Below are positions 1-9,803 of a stretch of 64,000 nucleotides of DNA, one piece after another (the stretch's first letter is position 1; the number at the start of each line of letters is the position of its first letter). The position numbers were made by a program, and so were the translations under genes. The notes beneath the pieces are model-generated. The model was not told where the DNA came from. It worked only from the letters and a program-made list of their open reading frames with translations, and ran no database searches. This DNA is from Niebla homalea (Eukaryota > Ascomycota > Lecanoromycetes > Lecanorales > Ramalinaceae): positions 1 through 64,000 of the forward strand of contig JAHGAU010000004.1 in NCBI GenBank assembly GCA_019925105.1. The letters are read 5' to 3'.

Positions 1-2285
1 TTTTATTTTAATTTTTCTTTTTCTTTATTTAATTAATTATTTATAGTTTATTATTTAAATAATTACCCTTTATTATTTTAAGTTATTCTTTACTTTATAT
101 TAATTATATTTGATTATTTAACGTTTATTATTTATTTAATTATTTACCTTTATTAATTAATTATTTATTTACCTTTTATTAATTATTTTATTTACTTTTT
201 ATTATTTAATTAATTATTTACCGTTTATTATTTAATTTATTATTTACCCTTTATTATAAAATTAATTATTTATCCTTTTTTATTATATTAAGTATTTACC
301 CTTTATTATTTACCCTATATTATCCTTATTAAAGTAAGGCTTTAATAGTTAAATAATTAATAGTCTTATTAATATAGAAAGGTTTTTACTTATTAAAGGT
401 TATAAATAATAAAGGTTAAATTAAGTAAAGATTTTATTAAAAGTCTTAATATAAAAAAACGATACTAATAATTATCCTATATTAAGATATTTAAGTAATT
501 AATTAAATAAAAAATTAATAAGGAAAAGAAATAATTATTATTATTAAGTTAATAATAACTTTATTAATATATCCCGGATTATAGTAATTCCGGTATTATT
601 ATAATTATTATTTTTTATATTATTTTTTTAAATTAAAATATAAATAAAAAGGATTAATAATACTCCGGATATACTTAAAAAAACCGTAAAATTAAAACTA
701 TTAAATATATAGCTTAATATTATAATAAATAATAATAAACGGATTTTTATTTTTTTAATATCGTTAAAAAGCTTTTAACTTAAGTTATAAAGTTAAATTA
801 TTAAATTTTATAAAAGAATAACGGATTAAAAAGTAAGCTTTAATATTAAGAAGCAAACTTAAACTTAAATTTTTAAAATTCTAAAACGTAATAAAATTAA
901 TAAGTAAATTATCCGTTAACCATTTAAAGTTAAATAAGGCTTATTTTAAAGTCTATATTAAAATTTATATTTTTTATATAGAAAATTAAGGATTCTATAA
1001 AAAACCCCTTTAATAAATCACTTAAAAAAATAATTTATTAAAAAATTTAACGGTATATCGCGGAATTCCCCGGGTAAGGAAATAATTTATTAAAGGGTTA
1101 AGTAAATAATAATTAAATAGTAGTTTAATTAATTATTTATATCTTATTATTTACTTAATTCTTTATTTTTAATTATTTAATTAATATCCCCTTTTTTAAT
1201 TTTAATTACTTTTTAACCCTTTATTATTTAATTAACCGTTTATTCTTTATTATTTATTAAATATTTTTTATTATTTTATTAATTTTTTACTTTTTATTAT
1301 TTAACTTTTATTATTTAACTTTTATTATTTATTTAAATTTTTTATTATATATTTAAATATTTACTTTTTATTATTTAATTAAATATTTATTTTTTATTAT
1401 TTATATATTTATATTTTATTTTTAATTAACTCTTAATCCTTTTTTATTAAATTAATTAATTATTTTTTCTTATTTTATTATTTATTTACTTAATATTATT
1501 TATTTAATTTTTAATTATTTTTTAATTATTTTATTATTAATTATTTACCCTTTATTATTTAATTAATTAATTAATTAACTTTTATTATTTAATTAAATAT
1601 TTTATATTTATTATTTATCTTATTATTTACTTTTTATTATTTAAATAATTATTTATCCTTTATTTTTTATTTAACTTTTTATTATTTATTTAAATATATA
1701 TTCTTTTTTATTTAATTACTTATTAACCTTTTATTATTTAATTTAATAATTACTTTCTATTATTTATTTATTAACCTTTTATTACTTAATTAATTTTTTA
1801 CCTTATATTATTTAAATAACCATTTACTTTTTATTGCTTAATTAATTCATTTCCTATTTATAATTTAATTAATTATTAACTTTTTATTAATTTATTAATT
1901 ATTTACCTTTTATTATTTAATTTATTTATTATTTATTTTTTATTATTTAATTTATTGTTTTCCCTTTATTATTATAGTTATTATTTTCCCTTTATTATTA
2001 TAGCTATTATTTACCCTTTATTATTTAAGTTATTATTTATTTTTTATTATTTAATTTTATTTTTTATTATTTAATTAATTATTTATTATATATTATTTAA
2101 TTAATTATTAACCCTTTAATATTTAATTAATTATTTTCCCTTAATTTTTTATTTAATTATTTACTTTTTATTATTTAATTATTATTTCCTTTTTTTTTTT
2201 AATTAATTCTTTTTTTCTTTTTATTTAATTAATTATTTACTTTTTAATTAATCTTTAATTTTTAATTAAATAATTTAATAAAAAG
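1..2285. repeat. AT-only low-complexity array
   Basis: This tract is almost entirely A and T, built from imperfect repeats of the kind ttatttaattaattattt with periodic acc/ccctttatt blocks. Around 300-1080 the pattern is less regular and looks like mutated unique or TE sequence; from 1081 the periodic pattern returns. I see no gene. The recurring block read on the minus strand (aataaagggtaa) resembles a G-to-A mutated form of the G-rich minisatellite that starts near 2450. The tract may therefore be a RIP-decayed extension of that array. This origin is inference only. Confidence 0.6.
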
Positions 2286-2388
2286 CTTAATAAAGGGCTT
2301 AATTTAGGGCTTAAAAAAGGGCTTAATAAAAGGCTTAATAAAGGTCTTATTAAGGGTAAAGTAAGGGTGTAGGTAAAGGGCTTTACTC
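2286..2388. repeat. Half-decayed 12-bp repeats
   Basis: A short run of ggcttaataaag-type 12-bp units (aaagggcttaat, aaaaggcttaat, aaaggtcttatt) leads into the GC-rich array. The units match the intact form ggcctggtaaag seen at 2470-2500 if G-to-A changes are allowed. It looks like the boundary zone where mutation fades into intact minisatellite. Confidence 0.5.
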
Positions 2389-2445
2389 AGCTCTCGGAAT
2401 CTCCATGTAAATCACGGTGTTTTTGGGCCTGTTACGGTGGGGGCA
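2389..2445 (+). repeat. 57-bp leader repeat, copy 1
   Basis: This 57-bp block begins agctctcgga and ends ttacggtgggggca. It recurs at 11837-11893 in the same orientation with about a dozen mismatches and no gaps. In both places it is followed directly by 12-bp-period G-rich minisatellite. No known element family is recognised. The shared leader suggests a dispersed repeat whose body is the minisatellite. Confidence 0.6.
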
Positions 2446-3205
2446 CCCGGTGAAGTGCTTGCTGAGAGGCCTGGTAAAGGGCCTGGTAAAGGGCTTAGTA
2501 AAGGGTTTGCTGGGGGTGCAGGTGCGGGTGTAAGTAAGGGTGGTGGTGAGGGTAGTGGTGCACTTGCAGGTAAGGGTAGTGGTGCACTTGCAGGTGAGGG
2601 TGCATGTGAGGGTGGTGGTAAGGGTGGTGGTAAGGGTGGTAGTGAGGGTGGTGGTGCACTTGCAGGTAAGGGTGCAAGTAAGGGTGGTGGTGAGGGTAGT
2701 GGTGCACTTGCAGGTGAGGGTGCAGGTGAGGGTGCAGGTGAGGGTGTAGGTGAGGGTGCAAATGAGGGTTCAAATAAGGGTGGTGGTGAGGGTGCGGTGG
2801 TAGTAAGGGTAGTAGTGCACTTGCAGGTAAGGGTGCAGGTGAGGGTGCAGGTGAGGGTGCAGGTGAGGGTGCAGGTGAGGGTGCAGGTGAGGGTGCAGGT
2901 GAGGGTGCAGGTGAGGGTGCAGGTGAGGGTGCAGGTGAGGGTGCGGTGGTGGTGAGGGTAGTGGTGCACTTGCAGGTGAGGGTGCAGGTGAGGGTGCAGG
3001 TGAGGGTGTAGGTAAGGGTGCAGGTGAGGGTTCAAATGAGGGTGGTGGTGAGGGTGGTGGTAAGGGTGCAGGTGAGGGTGGTGGTGAGGGTGCAAGTGAG
3101 GGTGGTGGTGAGGGTAGTGGTGCACTTGCAGGTGCACTTGCAGGTGAGGGTGCAAGTGAGGTGCAAAGTGAAGGTAAGGGGTGCACCTGCAGGTAAGGGT
3201 GGATC
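2446..3205 (+). repeat. GC-rich 12-bp minisatellite (ggtgagggtgca)
   Basis: About 760 bp of tandem 6/12-bp units. It starts with ggtaaagggcct-type units, passes through mixed ggtggtgagggt and agtggtgcacttgcag units, and includes an almost perfect block of ggtgagggtgca at 2830-2945. Because the period is divisible by three, several frames on both strands stay open and encode repetitive peptides (GEGAGEGA, or HPHLHPHL on the minus strand). These have no recognisable domain, so I read the open frames as a by-product of the repeat, not genes. The array escaped RIP, unlike the AT sequence beside it. Confidence 0.85.
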
Positions 3206-3483
3206 ACCTTTAATGGTAAAATCTTAATCCTATGATTTCTCAACAACCACTTTATAGAAATTTGCGATTTTAGATTCTTTTGAATGCGCTTTATAAGGTC
3301 TATAACTTTCGTATATATTTTTAAAAAGTTCTTCTACGGTTTTTATGATATATAGATGTGAAGTATCCGTACTTCACATGAAGTTCAGATCTAAGGCTTG
3401 GCGGATGACTCACTGCATGCAGACCTTCCTATTGGTCAGCTATCCGTACTTCACATGAAGTCCGGACATTAATAGTGTTAGAG
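3206..3483. other. Unassigned spacer with hairpin repeats
   Basis: This moderately AT-rich sequence has normal CA/TG content, so it is not heavily mutated. I see no ORF. It contains a direct 21-bp repeat starting tatccgtacttcac at 3364-3384 and 3441-3461 (77 bp apart). The first copy overlaps a perfect hairpin, atgtgaagta-tccg-tacttcacat, at 3356-3379. The second runs into the palindrome gtccggac. It may be a fragment of a small inverted-repeat element. Confidence 0.5.
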
Positions 3484-3491
3484 TAATAAAT

Positions 3492-3750
3492 TTAAAGGTA
3501 ACCCTTAAGTAAATTTAATTATAATATTATAGGTTTTCTTAGAAAAAACGTATAAATAAATTCTTATTCTTTAAATAGCCGTAAATGCTTTTAGCCCTTA
3601 AGACGTAAGTAAAGGCTGGGTAGATACCGGTTTTTATTCTTAACGTTATGGATATCGGGTTTTTGCAGTTATTAATAAGGCTAAATAGCCGAGTATTAAG
3701 GAACGCCGGAATTAGCTCAGCTAGATCCGTAGTATAAATTAATCAATCAA
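3492..3750 (+). mobile_element. LINE 3' tail, 5'-truncated (259 bp)
   Basis: This matches the 3' end of the LINE copies at 51.7-51.9 kb and, reversed, 34.73-35.0 kb. It carries the shared cggaattagctcagctagatccgtagtataaat segment region and ends in an aatcaatcaat tail. Only the last 250 bp or so of the roughly 5.8-kb element is present, the usual outcome of incomplete target-primed reverse transcription. The 8-bp taataaat at 3484-3491 and 3751-3758 is a candidate target duplication but is low complexity. It sits at the broken end of gypsy element A. Confidence 0.75.
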
Positions 3751-3758
3751 TAATAAAT

Positions 3759-4865
3759 ATAATATTCGAGATCTTTATACGTTAAATTGGGTTTTAATTC
3801 GGCTTTACGTTTCTTACCGCGTTAATCATTAATTTTAACGGGACGAATTAACTTTACGTTATTGTTCCTAAGTTTTAATACTTTATTATTAAGAAATTTA
3901 CCCTTATTAATTAAACGGTTAAAGTTAATAATAACGGTTATAATAAAACGTTTTAAGTTTCCTTTTTATATAATAATTGCCGTAATAATAACGTTATAAG
4001 TACTTAAGACGTTTCCGGTAAAAATAATTTTAAATTTTAAGTTTAATAATAGCTTTATAAAAAGCGTATAAGCCTTAAATTTACTCAATAAAATAAATAA
4101 ATCCTCTTTAATTATTTTAAAATAATTATAAAAGGTAATAACCTTTTAATTTAACCGTTATTTTATATCCTTAAAACGCTTATAATAAGATAATCAGCGG
4201 TTCTTTAAATTAATTATTTAATTTATAAGTTTAACTTTAAATTCTTTAAAAATAAAAACCGGATTAAAAAGGGTTTAAATTTTAAATAATATAATTAATA
4301 AACTATAAGTAATATACGATTTTAATATAATCGTTTAAAAAGTAATCCGGGCTTAATAAGAAAGACTTTTCTATAATAATAAATTACCGTTAATATTTAC
4401 CTTTAAACTTACCCGTATACTTAAATAAAGTAACCGGCTTAAAGGATTTATTATACCTAAAGGGTAAAAAGATATTTATAGCTCGTTAAGCGGCGGCGTA
4501 ATACGTCCCTAATAAGGGGCTTTAGCACCCCGGTTAATATTGCCAAGACCGTAAAAAGAAAACGATATTTAAGAACTTCGATTTTACTCTTTTAACTAGT
4601 TAACTTCCCGTTTAAGTTTTAACGTTTAAGCTTTAATTAAAGCTTTATCGCGCCGGAATTACGTTTATTCTAAACGGTTTAAGTTAATTTAACGTTTAAC
4701 CGGCGCTTTATATAATACGAGATTTCCTTTAAAAGGAGGTTCTTAACTTAATCCCCGAATTAATCCTTAAAGGGCTTTATTATTAATTACTTTTATAAAT
4801 CGTTCCGGAGAATAAAGAGATATATTTTACTTTAAGCTTTTTATTTTTTAAAAAAAGAATTAAAA
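3759..4865 (-). pseudogene. Gypsy element A: gag fragment, RIP-mutated
   Basis: Read on the minus strand this aligns throughout with the gag region of element B (21906-23000), with both arms diverged by C/T and G/A changes. It starts at the inner edge of the 369-bp LTR and stops near 3759, just before the CCHC zinc-knuckle equivalent. The rest of the element is missing and a LINE tail lies at the break. No open frame survives. It is a relic of the same chromovirus-type Ty3/gypsy family as element B. Confidence 0.75.
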
Positions 4866-5234
4866 TATTAAATAAGTCCGTTAACTTATAGTTAACAGGG
4901 CTAATTAAAAGGGGTTTATAGAAAACGTAAAATATAACTATAAATTTAATACTTAAATTCAAAAGGTAAATTAATTTTTAACGAATTATAAACTGGCTGG
5001 ACGTAAACTTATCCTAAATAACCGGTCTTAAGGGTAGCTTAAACCACGGTAATAATGACTTTAACCCCGGTTATAATTACGTATACCTATATATAAAAGG
5101 CCTAAACTCTTAAAGCCTTTAATTCCAAAAGTTACCGCTTAAACGGCTACGTTACTTAACCATAGCCTTCGAGTGAGCCGGTGCTTGGTATGCTTAGTAT
5201 GCGCTAGGCGCTTGCTGAGCGCTAGGCGCTAACA
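4866..5234 (-). mobile_element. 369-bp LTR, copy of element A
   Basis: On the minus strand this begins TGTTAGCG at 5234 and ends at 4866 (TGTCTAACA mutated to ..TTAATA), a TG...CA layout with short inverted ends. The same 369 bp recurs with no net length change at 21537-21905, 54195-54563 and 54583-54951. Homology with element B continues inward but stops exactly at 5234 outward, as expected for a 5' LTR. The outer 75 bp keeps its GC-rich tail (gctaggcgcttgctgagc). The LTR also contains a tRNA-like segment, described at 54427-54491. Confidence 0.8.
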
Positions 5235-6289
5235 ATTACCGATAATATATTTAGCTAATAGCTAATAATCGATATAATTTAACGAAGCCAAGCCTTAATC
5301 CTATCCCTTTTAATAGGCTAGACGATAATATTATAATACTTATTTTTAACGATAAATAATTTAAGTAATTCCTTAATTACCTTATACTTAGACCTATACT
5401 ATAGCCCTTAAAGATACCGCTAGAAGATCTTACTTTTAATCCTTTTATTTATAATATTTTTACCTTTATTAAGCTACTCTATAATATTAATAATATCGAT
5501 CCGTAATATATATATACGTATCTTAAACGCGGAGCTTATATATAATATAAGTTACTTAATAAAATAATAAAAATTAATATTAATATTAATATACGGCTTT
5601 AATTATAAGAGCTCGAAAAGAGATTTAAATATACAGTAAATAAGGCCTTTATAATATTATAATAAACGTAGATAACCGATACTTCTCTATTACCTTTATA
5701 GTAAATTCCTTAGTAAATTTAATTATAAACGGTTTAATAATAAGCACCTAAGCTACGGCGTATACCTATAGCACTAAAATTCAGGGAAAAGGTGGACTAT
5801 AAATATACCGGACTATACGTTATACGTTACCTCTTAAAGCTTATTCGTCTTAATAATATTATATTTATAATATTACCCTTAATAAGCTTAATAAAGCTTT
5901 ATTATTAAGCTTTTACCTACTTCTGGAGTAATTTAAGGCTACCCGGCCTTATCCCAATTCTTATCCTTATTATATAAGCTTTAGCTATAGACTCGACCTC
6001 GGTAATACCCCGGAGATTACGGTTTTAAACGATTTAGCACCCATAAAACTACGACTATAAATCGGGTGCGTTTACGACCATTTTCCGGCTTACACTTTTC
6101 TCGATTTTTCAATATATATTTATTACCAGGCCTTAATACTTTATTATTACCCTACCGGTTCTTTTCTGTACTTACTTAAACCTTTAATGAAGGTATATTT
6201 ACGTCCGGGACCAGTATTTATAATGTTTTTAATAATAGATTCCTCTTAGGGTAAAAGCATTTTTTTATTGGTAGCAAATTATTAGGGTA
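5235..6289 (+). pseudogene. Unrecognised RIP-mutated coding relic
   Basis: This is AT-rich with TA excess and no surviving ORF. Reading the plus strand through stops from about 5400 to 6060 gives stretches with protein-like composition (hydrophobic and charged residues alternating, repeated L, K, R and Y-rich segments), so it is probably a decayed gag or transposase-type frame. I could not assign a family. It ends just upstream of the GC-rich block at 6290. Confidence 0.35.
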
Positions 6290-6430
6290 TTAACAGAGCT
6301 GATCCTCAGGCCTCAGCCTTACCGGAGCGGAGCGGCTCTACCTTATTCCGCTTACTTAGCGCGTACCTTCATATATGTAATACCTACATAGTTAGCTACT
6401 TAACAGTCATACATATTACATATATTTTAC
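6290..6430 (+). repeat. GC-patch repeat shared with 53.65 kb
   Basis: A GC-richer block (accggagcggagcggctcta...cttagcgcgta) resembles 53641-53760 in the same orientation, including ggagcgg, taccttattccg/taccttgttccg and ggcgcgta, then cttcata..tacctac. It could be the LTR or end of an element family not otherwise seen here. The identity is too patchy to fix its ends. From 6431 to 6611 nothing is recognisable. Confidence 0.4.
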
Positions 6431-6611
6431 CCTTTATACTGAGCACGCCACAGAATATAAAAGTATTAATAACTCCTTATAGTATTATTTAGTATATATA
6501 CGTATTAACTTAAAAGTATTATATATTATAAAGTACTTAACCGTATATCTCAGAACGGCCGGGTCGTTTAAAGATAGATTTGCTCTTCCTATATACACCT
6601 AGATAACTGAA

Positions 6612-6935
6612 TTAATGAATACGTTGCATACCCATTCCATCAGTACGCTGCACAGTCTCACGTGCGAGACGTAGATGACGATTTAACTTCTTACGTCCGA
6701 GATCCTTACGTAGCTTCTCCTGCCAGATTTACACTTGGTCTGCGTGGGTTATGTTCTGGCCGGCAAGCTTGGATACGTAATCCCAGACCCAGTGGACGTC
6801 GTAGGAACATTGTAGTTCACTGGCTTGGACAAGCCTGACTCGATCAGTAATAGCGGATTGGGCAAGCTGCAAGGCTGTCTCGAATGAAGGGGAGGATCGG
6901 ATTGCTTCCAGATCAGTCTGTGCGATCAACCTGGT
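6612..6935 (-). pseudogene. Broken gene fragment with one RIP-type stop
   Basis: An open frame runs on the minus strand from about 6935 to a TAA at 6729-6731. It then continues in the same frame without another stop for 38 codons to TAA at 6612-6614. The first part reads like real protein (about 66 aa, rich in A, S, Q and L, with a DVHWVWDYVSKLAGQ segment). The second is basic and helical (QEKLRKDLGRKK, RHLRLARE). The internal TAA would be CAA before one C-to-T change, exactly a RIP-type mutation in CpA. The frame has no ATG at its 5' end; an upstream stop at 6936-6938 suggests it is a 3' exon with an acceptor near 6930. I do not recognise the protein family. It may instead be a short functional exon ending at 6729. 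Confidence 0.45.
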
Positions 6936-7003
6936 TCATCCGAGGGTGTCAATCTCCGGTGATAATCGTAGAGGCTCGTCAAGGTTGTGGAGTTCTCTTG
7001 CTT

Positions 7004-7060
7004 GTGCTCTTGTGGTCATGTTGTGCTCTTGTGGTCATGTTGTGCTCTTCTGGTCATAAG
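7004..7060 (+). repeat. Three tandem 19-bp repeats
   Basis: The unit gtgctcttgtggtcatgtt occurs at 7004-7022 and 7023-7041, with a diverged third copy at 7042-7060. It lies in GC-balanced sequence upstream of the HNH gene, outside any supported coding frame. Confidence 0.85.
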
Positions 7061-7604
7061 ATGATTGAGCGTCTTTTTGTGGGGGGTGGCAGGAGGTGAT
7101 TGGGAGGCCCCCCCAGCTGCTGGGCGGATTGCGACAGGTCACTGCGACCTCCAGCCAGGGAGGGCATCCCGGACGATTTTCATGGATCTGCATGTTGAGT
7201 CGAGCGATTGTGGAGTGAAAGGTGTGCTGGAAAATGACGTGATAGCTGACGCATGATTAACAGCGTGGTGATTAATATGAGAAAAAATGAAAAATCGAAG
7301 GCGGGGAATAAGGTTGTTGAAAAAACCCGAGGTACGGAATAACAAACAAGCCACAGAGCTAATTCCCGGCCTAATCCCAGCTTTTGTTCCCTCGCCCGCC
7401 CGAGGCCGCCTATTAGCCTGGAAGTAGAGTAGTGGGGACGCGCTACCGTCAGAAAATACAAAACGCCTGAGGCTTAGAAACACGCGTTCCCTCCGCCCAC
7501 AAGTACAAGCACAAGACCAGCTATCGCATCAATCGTCTTCTCAGTATGGGATGCGAATAGCAGCATAATAGTGGGAGGTAATAAAGTGATAACTAGAGCG
7601 AGGA
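7061..7604. other. Upstream region of the HNH gene
   Basis: This 540-bp GC-balanced stretch shows no convincing gene. Two overlapping minus-strand frames of 93-114 codons exist here, but they lack recognisable domains and have proline/arginine/phenylalanine-biased compositions of the kind seen by chance. It most likely holds the promoter and 5' UTR of the gene starting at 7605. I see no clear TATA box. Confidence 0.4.
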
Positions 7605-9401
7605 ATGGATTTGCGACCATGCTATTGCGCAGTGGACCATTCTAACAAAGAGCTGGTCTCCTTCAACAATAAGCACCATGTTCGAATTCTGCATCCCGGC
7701 TATGATGACTGGCATAATATCATCTTCAACTTTCCCGCACAAGACCGACCTCAAGGAGGCATACATTATGGCATGGTGATGACGGCGTGTGGGATGGCGG
7801 TAGGAAATCGGTGGGATGGATACTTGTCCACTCATCCAACAGGCAGTGATCCCATACAGCATGAGATGCATGACCTTCTCGCCGTGGGAGAGTACTATTT
7901 TCATCTGCCACTTGGTACGCCATACCTTCCTTTGATCCTCATCCTCATCTCTCCTAGCCAATCCGACCAGTCCAGCCAGTCCAGCCAATCCACATCCACA
8001 GCTAACCAAGCTCGCATCTTTCTTACAGAATCTCCTCTCGACACAAATCTCCCTCCGCCATTACTGCCCTACCCAATTATTCCGACCTTCTCAGACTGGC
8101 CGTACCCTCAAGGAAACCTCCCACCACTCTGGGAACATTATGAAGACCAGAATGCGTCTTGCGACCTGCCTTCTTACGGAGTAACGGATCCATCTGGGGC
8201 CGTCAAGAGCAGGGATCGTACCTGTCGCTTGACAGATTCGTCGGAAGCCCTTCAGGTGGCCCACTTGATTCCTGTACAGGAGGTGGATTGGTACAACTGG
8301 AACTCGATGCAGCTGCTGGGACCTAATGGTAACGATGCGATCGACTCCCCCGCCAACAACTTTCTCCTCCGATCAGACATTCACCGACTCTACGATGACC
8401 ATCGCTGGCTCATCACGCCAAAGCTCCAAAAGGGCAAGCAGTCCGCAAGCTTGACGTGTCATCTGGCCCAGAATCCAACCGCCGAAATCACGAGGCTCTA
8501 CCATAACGCCATCATGCACAACATGGAAGGTCTTAGTGTCCATTACCTCACCGCACGCTTCGCCCTTGCCATTTTCAGAATGCTGAACACCTTCCTCATA
8601 TCCGGATACCACCGTCGGCTGAAGGTCAGGGTCAAGAGCACCGGCGGTTTCGAGACCCAAACATATGACCAAGAACAGCTGAGGACGCTGTATGAAAAGG
8701 GAAGTCGGGCAAGGAGTGCCAGCCCGAAGAAGCAGACCGGGAATGCAAGTCCTGCGAAAAGACCTTACAATCACACGAGCGCATTGGAGGAGGCTATCCA
8801 AAGAAGTAGTGATATTACCTCGGCTAGGGTCGAATCTTCACAGCGGAAGAAGCGGAAACGATCCCTATCCTCTCCTCCCTCGGTCGACGCTGCTGCTCGT
8901 CAAAGTAAGCTCAGCAAATGCTTTAAGCTGGACCAAACGGTCAGGCCGACGCCGACGCCTCCACTCGATGAGGCATCGTCTTCCACTCCTCCGCCCACTC
9001 TGCCTCACCTCCAGCCAGACGTTTCTCCCTGCACCTGTCCACCCGACGAACCCATCTCACCTGTATCCAACCCAGCATCAGCATACAGCATTAATGTTTC
9101 CAAAGAAAGAGGAAGAAAAGGAGGAGGAGGAGGAGGGATGTGGTGTTCTTCCCCAGCATGCCGCCGTCTCCAAGAGTTGCTCCGACTCGCCGACCTTCGC
9201 GACCAAGGGCTACGGAAGGAGCGTGCAAGATCCGATCGTGGGGGGCAGTGGGTCGCCCATGTGAATTGGGCCAGGGATCCAAATACCATCATGTCTTCGG
9301 CTGCGGAGATAAAGAGGTGGGCTTGGGTCATGGGTGCTGAGGAGGAGGATAAGGATGGGGAGGGAAGGGATTGGTATGATAATAATGATAATATATCATG
9401 A
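7605..9401 (+). CDS. HNH-nuclease-domain protein (fungal HNH_2 type), 598 aa
   Basis: This is the only clearly intact host gene in the window. The ATG at 7605 opens a single uninterrupted frame ending in TGA at 9399-9401. Residues 205-275 carry the fungal HNH_2 layout: C207-R-L-T, then AHLIP at 219-223 (H220 as the first HNH histidine), asparagines at 251-252, and SDIH with H260 followed by YDD. Such domains bind a metal and cut nucleic acid in characterised HNH enzymes; activity here is inferred only. The first 100 residues are conserved-looking. Residues 115-135 are Q/S-rich. After 365 the protein is disordered, with an RKKRKR nuclear-localisation-like run at 414-419, proline-rich stretches and a C-terminal acidic tail. 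A GT at 7915 could start a small in-frame intron (for example ending at 8001, 87 bp), which would remove the Q/S-rich part. Codon and base use are normal and unmutated despite TE neighbours on both sides. Confidence 0.85.
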   Translation: MDLRPCYCAVDHSNKELVSFNNKHHVRILHPGYDDWHNIIFNFPAQDRPQGGIHYGMVMTACGMAVGNRWDGYLSTHPTGSDPIQHEMHDLLAVGEYYFHLPLGTPYLPLILILISPSQSDQSSQSSQSTSTANQARIFLTESPLDTNLPPPLLPYPIIPTFSDWPYPQGNLPPLWEHYEDQNASCDLPSYGVTDPSGAVKSRDRTCRLTDSSEALQVAHLIPVQEVDWYNWNSMQLLGPNGNDAIDSPANNFLLRSDIHRLYDDHRWLITPKLQKGKQSASLTCHLAQNPTAEITRLYHNAIMHNMEGLSVHYLTARFALAIFRMLNTFLISGYHRRLKVRVKSTGGFETQTYDQEQLRTLYEKGSRARSASPKKQTGNASPAKRPYNHTSALEEAIQRSSDITSARVESSQRKKRKRSLSSPPSVDAAARQSKLSKCFKLDQTVRPTPTPPLDEASSSTPPPTLPHLQPDVSPCTCPPDEPISPVSNPASAYSINVSKERGRKGGGGGGMWCSSPACRRLQELLRLADLRDQGLRKERARSDRGGQWVAHVNWARDPNTIMSSAAEIKRWAWVMGAEEEDKDGEGRDWYDNNDNIS

Positions 9402-9418
9402 GAAAAGATCACGCAAGT

Positions 9419-9631
9419 TCATTTTTTAGCATTCCGCAGAATCGTTTCTACGACGGTCAATTTACGTATGCGATTGGTCCCGATAGTATTGGATGCCGGA
9501 TTTGCGAGTAGTACGACGACGGCGAGAAAGGCAGCGAGAAGAATAACTCCCTGTAATCGGCTCTCGTATAGGCCGAGGACAGCGGTGCGAAGGCCCCGAA
9601 TATTGACCAGCCCGGTCCTCCTTTTAAACAT
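9419..9631 (-). CDS. Small membrane-type ORF, 70 aa
   Basis: An ATG at 9631 opens a 70-codon frame converging on the HNH gene, with 17 bp between the stops. It has a basic N-terminus (KRRTG), one strong hydrophobic segment at about residues 29-44 (VILLAAFLAVVVLLA), and a basic C-terminus ending NAKK. The start lies only 6 bp from the MITE end at 9637, so an upstream part may have been cut off or the frame may be a leftover exon. I recognise no family. A chance ORF is quite possible. Confidence 0.3.
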   Translation of the reverse strand: MFKRRTGLVNIRGLRTAVLGLYESRLQGVILLAAFLAVVVLLANPASNTIGTNRIRKLTVVETILRNAKK

Positions 9632-9803
9632 AGAAGTACGGATCGTGGCACTAAAAGTCCTGGAGTACGTTAAATCTGGAATTATCGTTATTTATTCTCA
9701 GCTGTTATCTAAGGCTATCAAGTAAAATACAATAAGCTCGGGGCCCTATTCCCTAGAGGATTAACCTCGAAGCGCCGCTTAAGCCATTATACTCCAGCGG
9801 CTA

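Noticed and set aside
1..2285. Centromeric or telomeric repeat
   Set aside because: No TTAGGG-type units, and AT-richness alone does not identify a centromere.
2412..3246. Overlapping long ORFs on both strands (up to 247 codons) in the minisatellite
   Set aside because: They follow from a 12-bp repeat free of stops in several frames; peptides are pure repeats (HPHLHPHL, VRVQVRVQ, EGAGEGAG) with no domain.
7139..7483. Minus-strand ORFs of 93-114 codons upstream of the HNH gene
   Set aside because: Two frames overlap each other, neither shows a domain, and they sit where a promoter is expected.
7593..8009. Minus-strand ORF antisense to the HNH gene start
   Set aside because: Shadow of the plus-strand coding frame; no domain.
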